A DNA stretch of 46,637 bases from Victivallales bacterium (GCA_016285335.1 JAEEQO010000003.1:1-46637); one strand, 5' to 3'; positions 20,285 through 28,977 are shown, counted from the first letter of the stretch. A program made the numbers and translations. Notes: generated from the sequence alone by a model not told the origin.

Positions 20285-22155
20285 AGCAGAAAAACCTGAA
20301 GACCATCCGCATCGCCGTCGCGGCCATCATGTTCGCTTTGTTCTTCGGCGTGGGGATCGGCGTTCAGCAACTGAATGCGGTCCTGGTGACGCAGTTCGCA
20401 CCCGGACTTTTGAGCCTGACGTCCGTCTTTTTTGTCGATACGCTCGCCGCCGTCGTCCTGATCGCGGCCGTCACCCTCGTTTTCGGGCGCATTTACTGCT
20501 CGGTCCTGTGTCCGCTCGGGATCCTTCAGGACGGCATCGCGTTCCTCACGCACTGGAATCAGAAGAAATGGAAGTGGAGCCGCTACCGTTTCCTCGACAC
20601 CCGCCCGGTGAAATACGGCGTGTTTCTGTTCGTGCTGATCCTGGGCGCGGCAGGCGTGATGCTCCCGCTCGTCGCCCTGCTGCCGTCGTCCAACTTCTTC
20701 ACCATCGTCTCGAACGTGTTTCTGAAGTTTTTCAACTTGATCCTGGAGCTTCTGGCGCGTGGTGCGCAGGGCGTGGCGGAGAATGGTTTCCTGGCGCATT
20801 TCAAGGTGGCTCATGGCCCCGGCTCTCCGGGCTGGTACGAGTCCGTGATCCCGCCCGCTGCGGCGTTCGCCTTTTCGCTCGGGATCTTCCTCGTCGTGGC
20901 GGCGCTCGCGGCTTGGCGCGGCAGGATTTACTGCAATACGCTGTGCCCGGTCGGGGCGGTGCTGTCGCTGATCGGACGGAAGCCTCTGTACCGGATCGCG
21001 CTGTCGCAGGAGATGTGCGTGTGCTGCGGCATGTGCGAGGCGGCTTGCAAGGGCGGTGCGATCAATGCGAAGGCGAAGAGCGTGCTGACCGAAAACTGCG
21101 TGATGTGCTTCAACTGCATCGGGGCGTGCAAACGCGGCGGCGTGACGCTCGAAAAACGCCCGAAGATGGCCGCATTCAGCCTCTCCCGGCGGCATTTCAT
21201 CGGCGCGGCGGGGGGAGTCGTGGCCGGGGCGGGCGCTTACATGCTCGTCCGCAAGCTCGAAAATACGATGCCGCGTCCGTCTTCATCCGCCTGGCCCGCC
21301 ATGCCGCCGGGCGCGGGCAGCGCCAAACGGTTCCATGAGAAATGCGTGGGCTGCGGCATCTGCATCCGCGAATGCGAGGGGCATGTGCTGGTCCCGTCGG
21401 TCACGCAGTACGGTCTGGAGGGGTTCATGCAGCCCGTGGTGGACTATTCGCGCGGGTCGTGCGTCTACACCTGCAATCACTGTTCGAACGTTTGCCCGGC
21501 GGGCGCGCTTCTGCCGCTCTCGCTTGAGGCGAAACAGCTCACGCGCATCGGCACGGCGTCCACGGATTACGGCGCGTGCGTGGGCTGCGGCATCTGCGCC
21601 TCGAATTGCCCCGCGCATGCGATTCAGATGATGACAGTTGTCTTCCCCGCCGACCACGCGAAACCGAACCCGGCAGGATCAGCGTGGTACGGAGCGAGCC
21701 GTCCGGTCGTACGTTCGGTGCCGGTCGATCACAGCCGGAAGGTCGCCTCCGTGAACCTTTTCTCCTGCATCGGCTGCGGCGTATGCCAGAACGTCTGCCC
21801 GCTGCCGGACGGCCCGGCGATCACGGTTTCGGGCGTCGTCGAACAGATCCTCGTGAAGCCGTCCGAAGTTCAACACTATGCGGAAGACCCCGAAAAGAAG
21901 CCCGCTGAAGCGGAAAAAGCGAATGAAGCCGAAAAGCCCGCCGATGCCGAAAAGCCCAATGACGCCCCCGCCAAGCCGGTCGCGGTCGTGAACACGCAGG
22001 AATGCTTCGGCTGCGGTCTCTGTGCCGAGGAGTGCCCCCTCTCCGCGATCGAAATGGTCGACGGTCTCCCGCGTGTGAACGCTGACGCGTGCGTGGGCTG
22101 CGGACTCTGCGCCGAGAACTGCCCCGCAGGGGCCATTGAGATTCGGGGCGGCTGA
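20281..22155 (+). CDS. membrane polyferredoxin, NapH/YccM-like, with internal Tat motif
   Basis: 624 residues. The N-terminal half is a NapH-like membrane domain with helices near 10-28, 45-65, 110-135 and 195-215 and the paired cytoplasmic motifs YCSVLCP and YCNTLCP. Two ferredoxin clusters follow (CCGMCEAAC; CVMCFNCIGAC). Next comes SLSRRHFIG plus a hydrophobic stretch, a complete twin-arginine signal in mid-protein (about 301-320). After it are six more Cx2Cx2Cx3C-type motifs, so eight [4Fe-4S] clusters in all could be held. A Glu/Ala/Lys repeat (about 540-565) separates the last two. The role is electron transfer across the membrane to an unknown partner. The C-terminal clusters are expected to be exported by the TatAC made from the same operon. 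Confidence 0.85.
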   Translation: MKQKNLKTIRIAVAAIMFALFFGVGIGVQQLNAVLVTQFAPGLLSLTSVFFVDTLAAVVLIAAVTLVFGRIYCSVLCPLGILQDGIAFLTHWNQKKWKWSRYRFLDTRPVKYGVFLFVLILGAAGVMLPLVALLPSSNFFTIVSNVFLKFFNLILELLARGAQGVAENGFLAHFKVAHGPGSPGWYESVIPPAAAFAFSLGIFLVVAALAAWRGRIYCNTLCPVGAVLSLIGRKPLYRIALSQEMCVCCGMCEAACKGGAINAKAKSVLTENCVMCFNCIGACKRGGVTLEKRPKMAAFSLSRRHFIGAAGGVVAGAGAYMLVRKLENTMPRPSSSAWPAMPPGAGSAKRFHEKCVGCGICIRECEGHVLVPSVTQYGLEGFMQPVVDYSRGSCVYTCNHCSNVCPAGALLPLSLEAKQLTRIGTASTDYGACVGCGICASNCPAHAIQMMTVVFPADHAKPNPAGSAWYGASRPVVRSVPVDHSRKVASVNLFSCIGCGVCQNVCPLPDGPAITVSGVVEQILVKPSEVQHYAEDPEKKPAEAEKANEAEKPADAEKPNDAPAKPVAVVNTQECFGCGLCAEECPLSAIEMVDGLPRVNADACVGCGLCAENCPAGAIEIRGG

Positions 22156-22159
22156 AAGA

Positions 22160-22660
22160 TTATTTGTTGGGCAAATACGGTCCCAGCACGTCCCGCCATG
22201 CCGCGAGCTTCTGTTCGTACGTGTAGCGGGCGGCAGCCGGGCTGGTCGAGATCATGCGCACCGCCGGGACCGGGAGCTTCGGGAAGAATCTATGAAGACA
22301 GTTGAACGCCGCGGAGCCGTTGCAGCAGATGAGCTCGATATGAGGCTGCCGCGCCAATAAACCGGGGATGTCGTTCGGATTCGGCGACCGGATGGCGGTG
22401 TCGAGGCTGCCCTCGCGTTCGCATTCGCTCAGCACGTCCCACAGCGCCACACCCGCTTCGCGCAACCTCGCAAGGCGTTCCTCGTAGGGCGCATCATACG
22501 GGAAATGAAACAGCGTCCCCGCGATGCGCCAGAAGACGTTGTGCGGGAACGCGTAGTATTGCTGCCGGCGGAGCGATTCGCCGCCGGGCATGGAGCCGAG
22601 GATCAGGACGCGCGCGTCGGCGGGTTCGCTCGGCGGGAAAGATCGGCAGAGGTCGGCCAC
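22160..22660 (-). CDS. DNA-deoxyinosine glycosylase, UDG family 6
   Basis: 166 residues from a GTG start. Members of this UDG-fold family remove hypoxanthine (deaminated adenine) from DNA. Marks are LILGSMPGGESLRRQQYYAF, then HNVFWRIAG, then ALWDVLSECEREGSLD with PNDIPGLL, and the C-terminal STSPAAARYT. The motif order and the length fit the HDG group rather than Mug or Ung. No Shine-Dalgarno sequence is seen before the GTG, and no ATG lies in frame upstream before a stop, so the start is the weakest point. It lies 40 bp after the Bax-inhibitor gene and may be co-transcribed with it. It converges with the polyferredoxin gene with a 4-bp gap. Confidence 0.88.
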   Translation of the reverse strand: MADLCRSFPPSEPADARVLILGSMPGGESLRRQQYYAFPHNVFWRIAGTLFHFPYDAPYEERLARLREAGVALWDVLSECEREGSLDTAIRSPNPNDIPGLLARQPHIELICCNGSAAFNCLHRFFPKLPVPAVRMISTSPAAARYTYEQKLAAWRDVLGPYLPNK

Positions 22661-22699
22661 GGGGGGAGCTGAGCTGGTTTTGACTTCAGGTTTCAGGCG

Positions 22700-23467
22700 T
22701 CAGCGTCTGCGCCCGAAGATACGGAGCAGATAAAGGAAGAGGTTGATGAAGTCGAGGTAAAGCTGCAGGGCGAAGACGATCGCCACCTTGCGCATGTCGT
22801 CGGACTGCGCCTCCTCGCCCGCCTGTTCGCCGACCATGCGGACTTTCTGCGTATCCCAGGCGGTGAGCCCGACGAAGACCGCGACGCCGACGTAGCTTAT
22901 GATGTAGTCGAGCACTTCGCTGTGCAGGAAGAAATTCACGAGCGAGGCGATGATGAGGCCGATCAGCCCCATGAAGCAGTAGGAGCCGACCGTGTCGAGC
23001 TTCATGCCGGTCATGTAGCCGAACGTGCTGGTGGCGGCGAACATGAGCGCGCAGGACCCGAACGCCAGGAAGATGCTGGTCTGCGTGTATTGCAGGAGGA
23101 CCGCGCTGAACGTAACGCCGTTCAGGGCGGAGTACGCGATGAACATCACGCCGGCAGCTGCGACCGAGAGCTTCCGGATCGCCGCCGAGAGGACGATGAC
23201 GAGGATCAGTTCGACGATGGCGCACGGGATGAAGAGCCCCGCCATCGCGCGCGCCGCGGATTCGCCCGTGGCGGCGTATTGCGCGACGGCCCACGCGAGG
23301 GCCGTAGTGACCATGAGCCCGCAGAACATCCAGTTGTACACGCGGTTCACGAAAATGCGCGCGCCGGTGGCCTGGTCCACTTCGGGGACGATCCCGGTGT
23401 CGCGCTCGATGGAGCGGTAGTCGCCGTAGCTTGACTTGCGGTAGTCGTTTCTTTCGCTTTGATTCAT
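22700..23467 (-). CDS. Bax inhibitor-1/YccA family membrane protein
   Basis: 255 residues with seven predicted membrane helices after a soluble N-terminus (to about residue 38). Family marks are FVNRVYNWMFCGLMVTTALAW near the first helix, AYSALNGVTFSAVLL, FGYMTGMKLDTVGSY and the C-terminal GLTAWDTQKVR with two acidic residues downstream, as in the pH-sensitive di-aspartyl latch of BsYetJ-like channels. Members leak calcium or modulate FtsH-type proteolysis; which applies here is unknown. GGAAAGGAATAA precedes the ATG. Confidence 0.93.
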   Translation of the reverse strand: MNQSERNDYRKSSYGDYRSIERDTGIVPEVDQATGARIFVNRVYNWMFCGLMVTTALAWAVAQYAATGESAARAMAGLFIPCAIVELILVIVLSAAIRKLSVAAAGVMFIAYSALNGVTFSAVLLQYTQTSIFLAFGSCALMFAATSTFGYMTGMKLDTVGSYCFMGLIGLIIASLVNFFLHSEVLDYIISYVGVAVFVGLTAWDTQKVRMVGEQAGEEAQSDDMRKVAIVFALQLYLDFINLFLYLLRIFGRRR

Positions 23468-23559
23468 GGCGTTATTCCTTTCCGATTGATGGTATGATAC
23501 TTGATTTGGACATGCGTGAAGAGCGGTTTGTTCCGTTCGGGGGCGCGCCGTCGCAGTTG

Positions 23560-24546
23560 TTACATGATCTTGAAGCGCGGAAGGTCCTGGATGTCGATCA
23601 GGCCCACGACCTTGCGGGCGTCGTCGACCACCACGATGTCGTCAATGCGGCGGCGTTCCAGAATGCGGAGCGCTTCGATGGCGAGGGCGTCCTGCCGGAC
23701 GCATTCCGGGTGCGGCGTCATGACTTCGCTGACCTTCCGCGTGAGGATGGAGAGGTCGTTGTCGATGCGGCGGCGGAAATCGCCGTCGGTAAAGATGCCG
23801 AGCAGCACATTGTCCGCGTCCGCCACGATGGCGCAGCCGCAGCGGGCCGACGTCATCCGCAGGAGCGCGAACTTCACGTCGTCGTCCGGCGAGACGAGCG
23901 CGACGTGTTCGCCGGTGCGCATCAGGTCGCCGATGCGGAGCGTCACGGCGCGTCCGATGGCGCCGCCGGGGTGCCGCATGCCGTAGTCTTCCTTCGTGAA
24001 ATTCCGCGCCTCCAGCAACACCATGGCGAGGGCGTCGCCGACGGCGAGCTGGGCGGTGGACGTGGTGGTCGGGGCGAGGTTGAACGGGCACGCCTCGCGT
24101 TCCACGTGCGCGGTCACCACGATGTCGGAGAGACGGGCGAGCGAGGATTCCGGTTCGCCTGTGATGCACGCCACCGGCACGCCGAGCCGCTTGGCCGGCA
24201 CGATGATGCGCGTGAGCTCGTTCGTCTCCCCGCTGTAGCTCAGGGCGATCATCAGGTCGCCGTCCTGAAGCACGCCCAGGTCGCCGTGCATGGCTTCCAC
24301 GGGGTGCATGAAGATGGCGGGCGAACCCGTGCTGGACAGCGTGGCGGCGATCTTCCGCCCCACGTGTCCGCTTTTGCCCACGCCGGTCACCACGATCTTG
24401 CCGTTCCGGTCCAGCGTCTCCATGCACGCGGCCACGAGCTTCACGAATCCCTCGCCGAGCTGGTCGCGGACCGCCGCGAGCCCTTCGATTTCGATATCGA
24501 ACACCTGCCGCGCCTTCTCGACGACGGCCTTTGCGTTCATTTCCAT
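23560..24546 (-). CDS. kdsD: arabinose-5-phosphate isomerase
   Basis: 328 residues. It converts ribulose 5-phosphate to arabinose 5-phosphate, the first step to Kdo for LPS. The N-terminal SIS domain (about 30-180) shows GKIVVTGVGKSGHVGRK, STGSPAIFMHPVEAMHGDLG and ALSYSGETNE. TTTSTAQLAVGDALAM and MRHPGGAIGR are signature stretches of KdsD/KpsF. Two CBS domains follow (about 200-328), with ILGIFTDGDFRRR-type loops. Length and order match E. coli KdsD. An internal ATG two codons on (24540) is an equally likely start. Its presence argues for an LPS-bearing outer membrane. Confidence 0.96.
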   Translation of the reverse strand: MEMNAKAVVEKARQVFDIEIEGLAAVRDQLGEGFVKLVAACMETLDRNGKIVVTGVGKSGHVGRKIAATLSSTGSPAIFMHPVEAMHGDLGVLQDGDLMIALSYSGETNELTRIIVPAKRLGVPVACITGEPESSLARLSDIVVTAHVEREACPFNLAPTTTSTAQLAVGDALAMVLLEARNFTKEDYGMRHPGGAIGRAVTLRIGDLMRTGEHVALVSPDDDVKFALLRMTSARCGCAIVADADNVLLGIFTDGDFRRRIDNDLSILTRKVSEVMTPHPECVRQDALAIEALRILERRRIDDIVVVDDARKVVGLIDIQDLPRFKIM

Positions 24547-25110
24547 AGGTCAGGCATCCTGATTTGCGTTTGTGTTTTTCTCAAGGGTATCTCTAAAAAT
24601 TCGATCGGATGGTTTTTCAGCGTATGGGCAAAAAAGACAATGCAGGAAGATTTGAGGATGGCTACCTGAAGGTAACCACCGAAAATCTTACCAATTGGAT
24701 TTTGCTCAGACGCGAAAAGCCGCCGAAAACCAATTTTTTGAGGTGCCCTCAATATAAATTAACATTGGGAACGGGAAAACGCAAGCTTTCTTCCCCTTTT
24801 TTTGCAAAGTTTTTTTGCCGACCGTGGACGCCTCGCCCCCATTCCGGTCGCCGCTTCACCTTATTCGCACCTGTGAATCCATCTTCCCAAGCTTCTGACA
24901 CACGGCGGGCAAGGACACTCTCGCCGCAGAGCCCCCCCGAGCGGTTTTCGTGCGCGACTGTCTCCAGCAATTAGCGGACACCGGACACAGTTTGTACCGA
25001 AAACCCAGGTCATCCTTATGCTCTTTTTTAGCTCATCATCGGCTTTTTGCTAATTGAGGTAACCAGAGTTCACAAATGCCGTTTTATGACATCACGCGAA
25101 ACACAGACGG
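24547..25110. other. gene-poor stretch at the edge of the low-GC region
   Basis: No convincing gene. Short open frames on both strands lack ribosome-binding sites and family motifs. On the minus strand, in the possible kdsD leader, GGTTACC and GGTAGCC (24660-24677) can pair with one G-U, a weak hint of a leader hairpin. GC content and codon texture change here. Confidence 0.5.
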
Positions 25111-25152
25111 AAAAACGGAGAAAGCCCCCGGAACCATGATTGATTCCGAGGG
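25111..25152 (-). terminator. putative terminator of the AbiGi-like gene
   Basis: On the minus strand CCC and CGGAA pair with TTCCG and GGG, followed by CTTTCTCCGTTTTT. It lies 38 bp after the stop at 25190. Confidence 0.5.
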
Positions 25153-25189
25153 ACGGCAATTGGTGTAGTTAAGACACGGTATCAGGAGG

Positions 25190-25870
25190 TTACAAACCCC
25201 ACTCATCTAACAAATCAATAGGGATAACCTTGATTTTAAAAAGATTTAACATTTCGTTATAGTACTTCTGCGGGCAAAGAATCGCTTCTGGAGGATTGCT
25301 TATGAGAGAAAGTTCATTGAATAAACGCCATTCTCTCTCATGAGTAAAATCCTGAATTACTCCGTCTCCTGGCGGAGAATAAACATTAGCTAATGAAAAA
25401 AACCTTTTCTCAACAGGATCATTTGATGGACGATATAGCGCGGCGATTTTTGCATAAATCTCTCGGTCCACATAGATCACAGGCCGTCCTCCCAAAGCAT
25501 AAATCACATTTTTACGAAAGACGAATCCAAATCGTCCATAGCGTTCACAATGATTAACTAAACCAGGGAGATTACATTCTGAAAAACATACACACTTGTC
25601 TATTCCATCTTTTTCTGATGGTGTAGACGGTTTCAAGGACATTGTTTTTTGAATCTTTTTAGCAATTTCAAAAGAATCTTTATCTGCCTTTTCCAATTGT
25701 TTGAACAATGTCTTTGGCCAATATTTTCTCTTACACGGGTATTGTTTCAGTGTGCTCATTGTTTCTGCACAGGTAAAGTGAACAAGGTAATTCGACCAGT
25801 CTCTTTGGCAAGCTTGTATTCCTTGCAACCCACTATCTTTGAAACGCAAAACGGTATGAATAATTCCCAT
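25190..25870 (-). CDS. AbiGi / DUF2971-like abortive-infection protein
   Basis: 226 residues. The pattern YLVHFTCAETMSTLKQY, then CVCFSECNLPGLVNHCERYGRFGFVFRK, then GGRPVIYVD and DFTHEREWRLFNE, matches the AbiGi/DUF2971 group. Some of its members are antitoxins of phage-abortive systems. The H-x-x-E-R-E-W-R motif (about 195-201) is the group's best mark. No partner toxin (AbiGii) lies next to it. GGAG is 11 nt before the ATG. The gene is much more AT-rich than its left neighbours, and its promoter and long leader (about 260 nt) are present, so it looks like an acquired but expressed gene. Confidence 0.6.
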   Translation of the reverse strand: MGIIHTVLRFKDSGLQGIQACQRDWSNYLVHFTCAETMSTLKQYPCKRKYWPKTLFKQLEKADKDSFEIAKKIQKTMSLKPSTPSEKDGIDKCVCFSECNLPGLVNHCERYGRFGFVFRKNVIYALGGRPVIYVDREIYAKIAALYRPSNDPVEKRFFSLANVYSPPGDGVIQDFTHEREWRLFNELSLISNPPEAILCPQKYYNEMLNLFKIKVIPIDLLDEWGL

Positions 25871-26015
25871 AATACTTTTTTCTCCTTACAAAAATTGATT
25901 GTTCTGTTTGCCATCTTGTATGAAGGCTGACAAAATATTTAATTAGTGTAATTTATTGCGAATGCGACATAAGCAGGCATTGATGCGATGTCAAGCCTTC
26001 TTCCAACAAGGTGAA

Positions 26016-26059
26016 TTATGACGTATTCATTGGGACGCACCTCCTTTCTCTAAGAAAGG
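26016..26059 (-). promoter_or_regulatory. leader mini-ORF with hairpin-masked ribosome site
   Basis: Within the AbiGi-like leader, AAGGAGGTG (26038-26046) stands 8 nt before an ATG at 26030 that opens a four-codon frame (MNTS, stop at 26016). The AAAGG part is one arm of a perfect 7-bp hairpin, CCTTTCT/AGAAAGG with a 3-nt loop (26043-26059). A consensus ribosome site on so short a frame looks like a leader-peptide or translation-sensing device. Confidence 0.45.
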
Positions 26060-26140
26060 CGAGAGTTGATGGTTTGGAATGAAGTTAGATGATGAAAAAA
26101 GATTGCTAAATCTCGCTACATCATCTTGGACAATACATAT

Positions 26141-26169
26141 ATTATACACCACTTGATTGAAAAAAACAA
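26141..26169 (-). promoter_or_regulatory. promoter of the AbiGi-like gene
   Basis: Minus strand TTGTTT, 17 bp, TATAAT (perfect -10). Confidence 0.55.
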
Positions 26170-26304
26170 GAGGTTCCACTTAAAAAAGTTAAAAATAATT
26201 TATAATTGAGAATGTGTTTTTATTTTTGAACATTATTACGGATTTGGAGACCTTTTTTCCCAAGCAACATAATAACAAAATGAGATACACGATATGTTTT
26301 TGAC

Positions 26305-26333
26305 TTGACTTTTGTGTGAATGTGGTGTACATT
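26305..26333 (+). promoter_or_regulatory. promoter of the structured leader RNA
   Basis: TTGACT, 17 bp, TACATT. The predicted start is near 26340. Confidence 0.55.
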
Positions 26334-26339
26334 ACACAT

Positions 26340-26574
26340 TGAAACCGAGGTCGCCCCTTGTGAGACTTCGGCTCTTGAGCTCATTTTATTGATATTTCAG
26401 CAAAATTGTGTGAAAACCAGCCAAGTTTCTTAATCTTTTTTGCTCCTGAGGTAGAAATACCAGCACAGGAAGATTGTGTCTTCGTGTTTTGCTGGGCGTT
26501 TCTTATTACGTCTCAGGAGCAGGTTCTTGGCTGGACCTTCACACAGTGCGTATGAGAGGCGTCCGGCTTTTTTG
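26340..26574 (+). ncRNA. candidate structured RNA or attenuator of unknown class
   Basis: A run of strong foldings begins at the predicted transcription start. A 5' hairpin pairs 26345-26352 with 26364-26371 (8 bp). A long-range stem pairs 26407-26414 with 26538-26545 (8 bp) and 26417-26425 with 26526-26534 (9 bp). Inside it, 26441-26450 pairs perfectly with 26512-26521, then 26460-26464 with 26491-26495 and 26469-26473 with 26479-26483. The segment GCTGGAC (26530-26536) can instead pair with GTCCGGC (26561-26567), which is followed by TTTTTT: a classic terminator that excludes the long stem. It could be a free small RNA ending at the terminator, or an attenuator for the gene at 26651. I do not recognise the family. 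Confidence 0.55.
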
Positions 26575-26650
26575 TTTGCATTTCCGGCCTTCTCGCACGA
26601 CTTTTGCTTTTCCCCTGGCAAAAAACAACCATTAAACAGAAGGTCTAATT

Positions 26651-28618
26651 ATGGAACTCAAAATCGAATGTCCCTGGTGTAACCAGCATTATTCTGTCGA
26701 TGAATCGCTCATCGGACAAACCGTCGAGTGTTCCATTTGCAAAAGGGAATTTACTGTCAGGCCCCCTAATGAGCATTTCCCAAAACAGGAAAAAAATTCT
26801 CCTATTATTTCTCATGATCGTATTTTTGAAAAAAAAGCGATTCCACCGAAACGTCCTGTTCTAATAGGAGTAATTGTATTTTCCGCACTTGTCATTGTTT
26901 TAATTCCTTTATGTATTTTTTATTTCACAAAAACCGTCCCAGAAAAAGAATACAAAAATGGCTTAAAAGCGTATGATGAGCAACATTATGAAGAAGCAGT
27001 TGCGTTTTTTCAAAAAGCAGCAGATCGAGGTCACGAAAAAGCAAAAGAAGAGTTAAAAAAAACATCAGCAGAAATCAATTATAAAAACGGAAAGATGTCT
27101 TTTGACAAGCACCGTTATGAAGAAGCCGTAGATTCTTTTCAAAAGGCTGCGGAATTTGGACATCCAGAAGCACGACTTATGCTCGGAATGTGTTATTTCA
27201 ATGGAGATGGTATAAAAAGGGACTATGATGAAGCTGTAAAATGGTTTCGACGTGCCGCAGAACAAAACAATTTACAAGCACAATTTAAGTTAGGAGTGTG
27301 TTATTTTGGTGGAATAGGAGTTAATCGAAGAGAAGATGAAGCGCTTTATTGGCTTCAAAAAGCAGCTGAACAGGGGAATCTGGAATCACAAATCTATTTG
27401 GGAGATTTTTATTATGATAAAGGCAAGACTTTGGAGAACTTCTCGGAAGCTCTTAAATGGTACAAAAAAGCATCAGAAACAGGAATAATCCCAGACGAGA
27501 GCAAAGTAAAAATGATGATGTGTATGACATTTCAGGAGGCGTATAATGGCGATGCGACTGCACAACTGGCAGTGTATGTTGCTTATGAGAGGGAATTGTT
27601 CGGTATAAAGCATGATGAAAGTGAAGCTCAAAAATGGTTGATTAAGTCTGCAAATTCAGGAAATCCAAAAGCCCAAGGACTTTTGGGGGCAAAGCTCATG
27701 AAAGACGGTGACGAAAAAGAGGCTTTCAAATGGTTGAACAAGGCTGGAGAACAAGAGGATGCTAATGCAATGATCGTTCTTGCACAATATTACACCGAAA
27801 AAGCAAGAAAGCATTCATTACGAGATGAGACGTTTTCGGCATATTTTGCATATCAGGATGCTCAGAAATGGATAAACAAACTTCAAGGGATAGAAGAACC
27901 CCTGTTTTCTGAGAATAAGCCTTCTGATTCGCAAACAGAGTCGGATCAAAATCATAATGGTATTCCTGATGAATGGGAGAAAGAATACAACATTTCTTCT
28001 GTTCATTCTTCTGCCAATTCTGATGAGGATTCCGATGGGTTCACGCTGATTCAGGAATACGAGGCTAAAACTGATCCAACTGATCCGCTCAGCCATCCGA
28101 AGTATATCACAAAAATATATGTTGACACCATCAGTGCGCAGAGGTTCACCGGTCTGGAATTTGTTTCGGTCAATATGACGAAACCAGACAAGAAAGAATG
28201 GGAAGCCACTTTCAACGTCGTTCGAAACAACAAAAAGCGCTCCGAATTCGTCCGCATCAATAGCGGTACATTCAAGAACAACAATGTGAACTTCAGCCTT
28301 CTCGATATCGAAGTCGACGACAAGACACAGGAACCTGTCGCCTACATCCAGCGCGTCGGCAAAGTCGAACGCATCCCCTGCCGTCCCAAGCAGCCTGTCT
28401 ACGATCCCATGCCCCGCGTGAGATTCATCAACGCCCTTTACGACAATCGCACGTTCACCTCCGCGGTCGGCTCCAACTTCAAGATTGGCACGACCAAGGC
28501 TGGCGAGGAGCTTTACAACGTCATTTCCGCCGATTTGGATACGAATGAAGTCATCGTCGAATCCGTTGGCGACACTCCAGAAACATTCAGGCTTCATCCT
28601 CAATTAAAAAAAGAGTAA
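26651..28618 (+). CDS. SEL1-repeat membrane protein with zinc-ribbon N-terminus
   Basis: 655 residues. A CPWC...CSIC zinc ribbon (7-33) is followed by one membrane helix (LIGVIVFSALVIVLIPLCIFY, about 75-97). Then come about eight SEL1/TPR-like repeats (about 105-390), for example EARLMLGMCYFNGDGIKRDYDEAVKW-type units. A calcium-loop-like stretch, DQNHNGIPDEWEKEY and DEDSDGFTLIQEYEAKTDP (about 435-475), leads to a C-terminal domain (about 490-655) resembling one restricted to PVC bacteria (Amuc_1099-like). The repeats should be outside if the ribbon stays in the cytoplasm. The role is probably scaffolding of an envelope complex. The AT-rich 5' part and GC-richer 3' part suggest a recombined gene. 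AAGG is 7 nt before the ATG. Confidence 0.8.
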   Translation: MELKIECPWCNQHYSVDESLIGQTVECSICKREFTVRPPNEHFPKQEKNSPIISHDRIFEKKAIPPKRPVLIGVIVFSALVIVLIPLCIFYFTKTVPEKEYKNGLKAYDEQHYEEAVAFFQKAADRGHEKAKEELKKTSAEINYKNGKMSFDKHRYEEAVDSFQKAAEFGHPEARLMLGMCYFNGDGIKRDYDEAVKWFRRAAEQNNLQAQFKLGVCYFGGIGVNRREDEALYWLQKAAEQGNLESQIYLGDFYYDKGKTLENFSEALKWYKKASETGIIPDESKVKMMMCMTFQEAYNGDATAQLAVYVAYERELFGIKHDESEAQKWLIKSANSGNPKAQGLLGAKLMKDGDEKEAFKWLNKAGEQEDANAMIVLAQYYTEKARKHSLRDETFSAYFAYQDAQKWINKLQGIEEPLFSENKPSDSQTESDQNHNGIPDEWEKEYNISSVHSSANSDEDSDGFTLIQEYEAKTDPTDPLSHPKYITKIYVDTISAQRFTGLEFVSVNMTKPDKKEWEATFNVVRNNKKRSEFVRINSGTFKNNNVNFSLLDIEVDDKTQEPVAYIQRVGKVERIPCRPKQPVYDPMPRVRFINALYDNRTFTSAVGSNFKIGTTKAGEELYNVISADLDTNEVIVESVGDTPETFRLHPQLKKE

Positions 28619-28893
28619 TATCACGCCTCAAAAACAATAGAAATGTTTATACTGTGTACGCTCAAAGTTTTGCTGAATCATCGACTTGCATACACAATGA
28701 AAACTGCGCTGAAAAAAGCATAACCTTGGATGCAACCAAAAGCGATTTCGCGCGATGTTTGGATAAATGACATAAACCCTTGGGCTCCGATATACGCTTG
28801 GTTTTCTGGCGCCCAAGCGGGCAATTCCAGGCGGTTCCTGAATTCATAAAGAATCCGGCTTCTGGTCTCCTCACCGTTTGCTTTTTCAAACGC
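28619..28893. other. intergenic stretch before ssrA
   Basis: No convincing gene. A hairpin CGCTTGG/CCAAGCG (28795-28819) is present. One minus-strand frame has protein-like texture (ETRSRILYEFRNRLELPAW) and may be a decayed gene piece that I cannot name. Confidence 0.4.
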
Positions 28894-28918
28894 AAAAAAG
28901 GCGGACATCCGCTTTTTT
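28894..28918. terminator. bidirectional terminator before ssrA
   Basis: A-run, GCGGA, 2-nt loop, TCCGC, T-run. It can end transcripts from either side. Confidence 0.6.
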
Positions 28919-28930
28919 CCGATTCCGCAC

Positions 28931-28958
28931 TTGCTTTTTTCAAAAGGCGGTGTAAAGT
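28931..28958 (+). promoter_or_regulatory. promoter of ssrA
   Basis: TTGCTT, 16 bp, TAAAGT, about 20 bp before the mature 5' end. Confidence 0.45.
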
Positions 28959-28977
28959 AATATATCAACTGTTGCAT

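Noticed and set aside
24537..24752. Minus-strand 71-codon frame overlapping the kdsD start
   Set aside because: No ribosome-binding site, and it overlaps the start of a well-supported gene in another frame.
26340..26574. Structured RNA considered as 6S RNA or a retron msr-msd
   Set aside because: The central bubble is too unequal (15 versus 4 nt) for a confident 6S call, and no reverse transcriptase is nearby.
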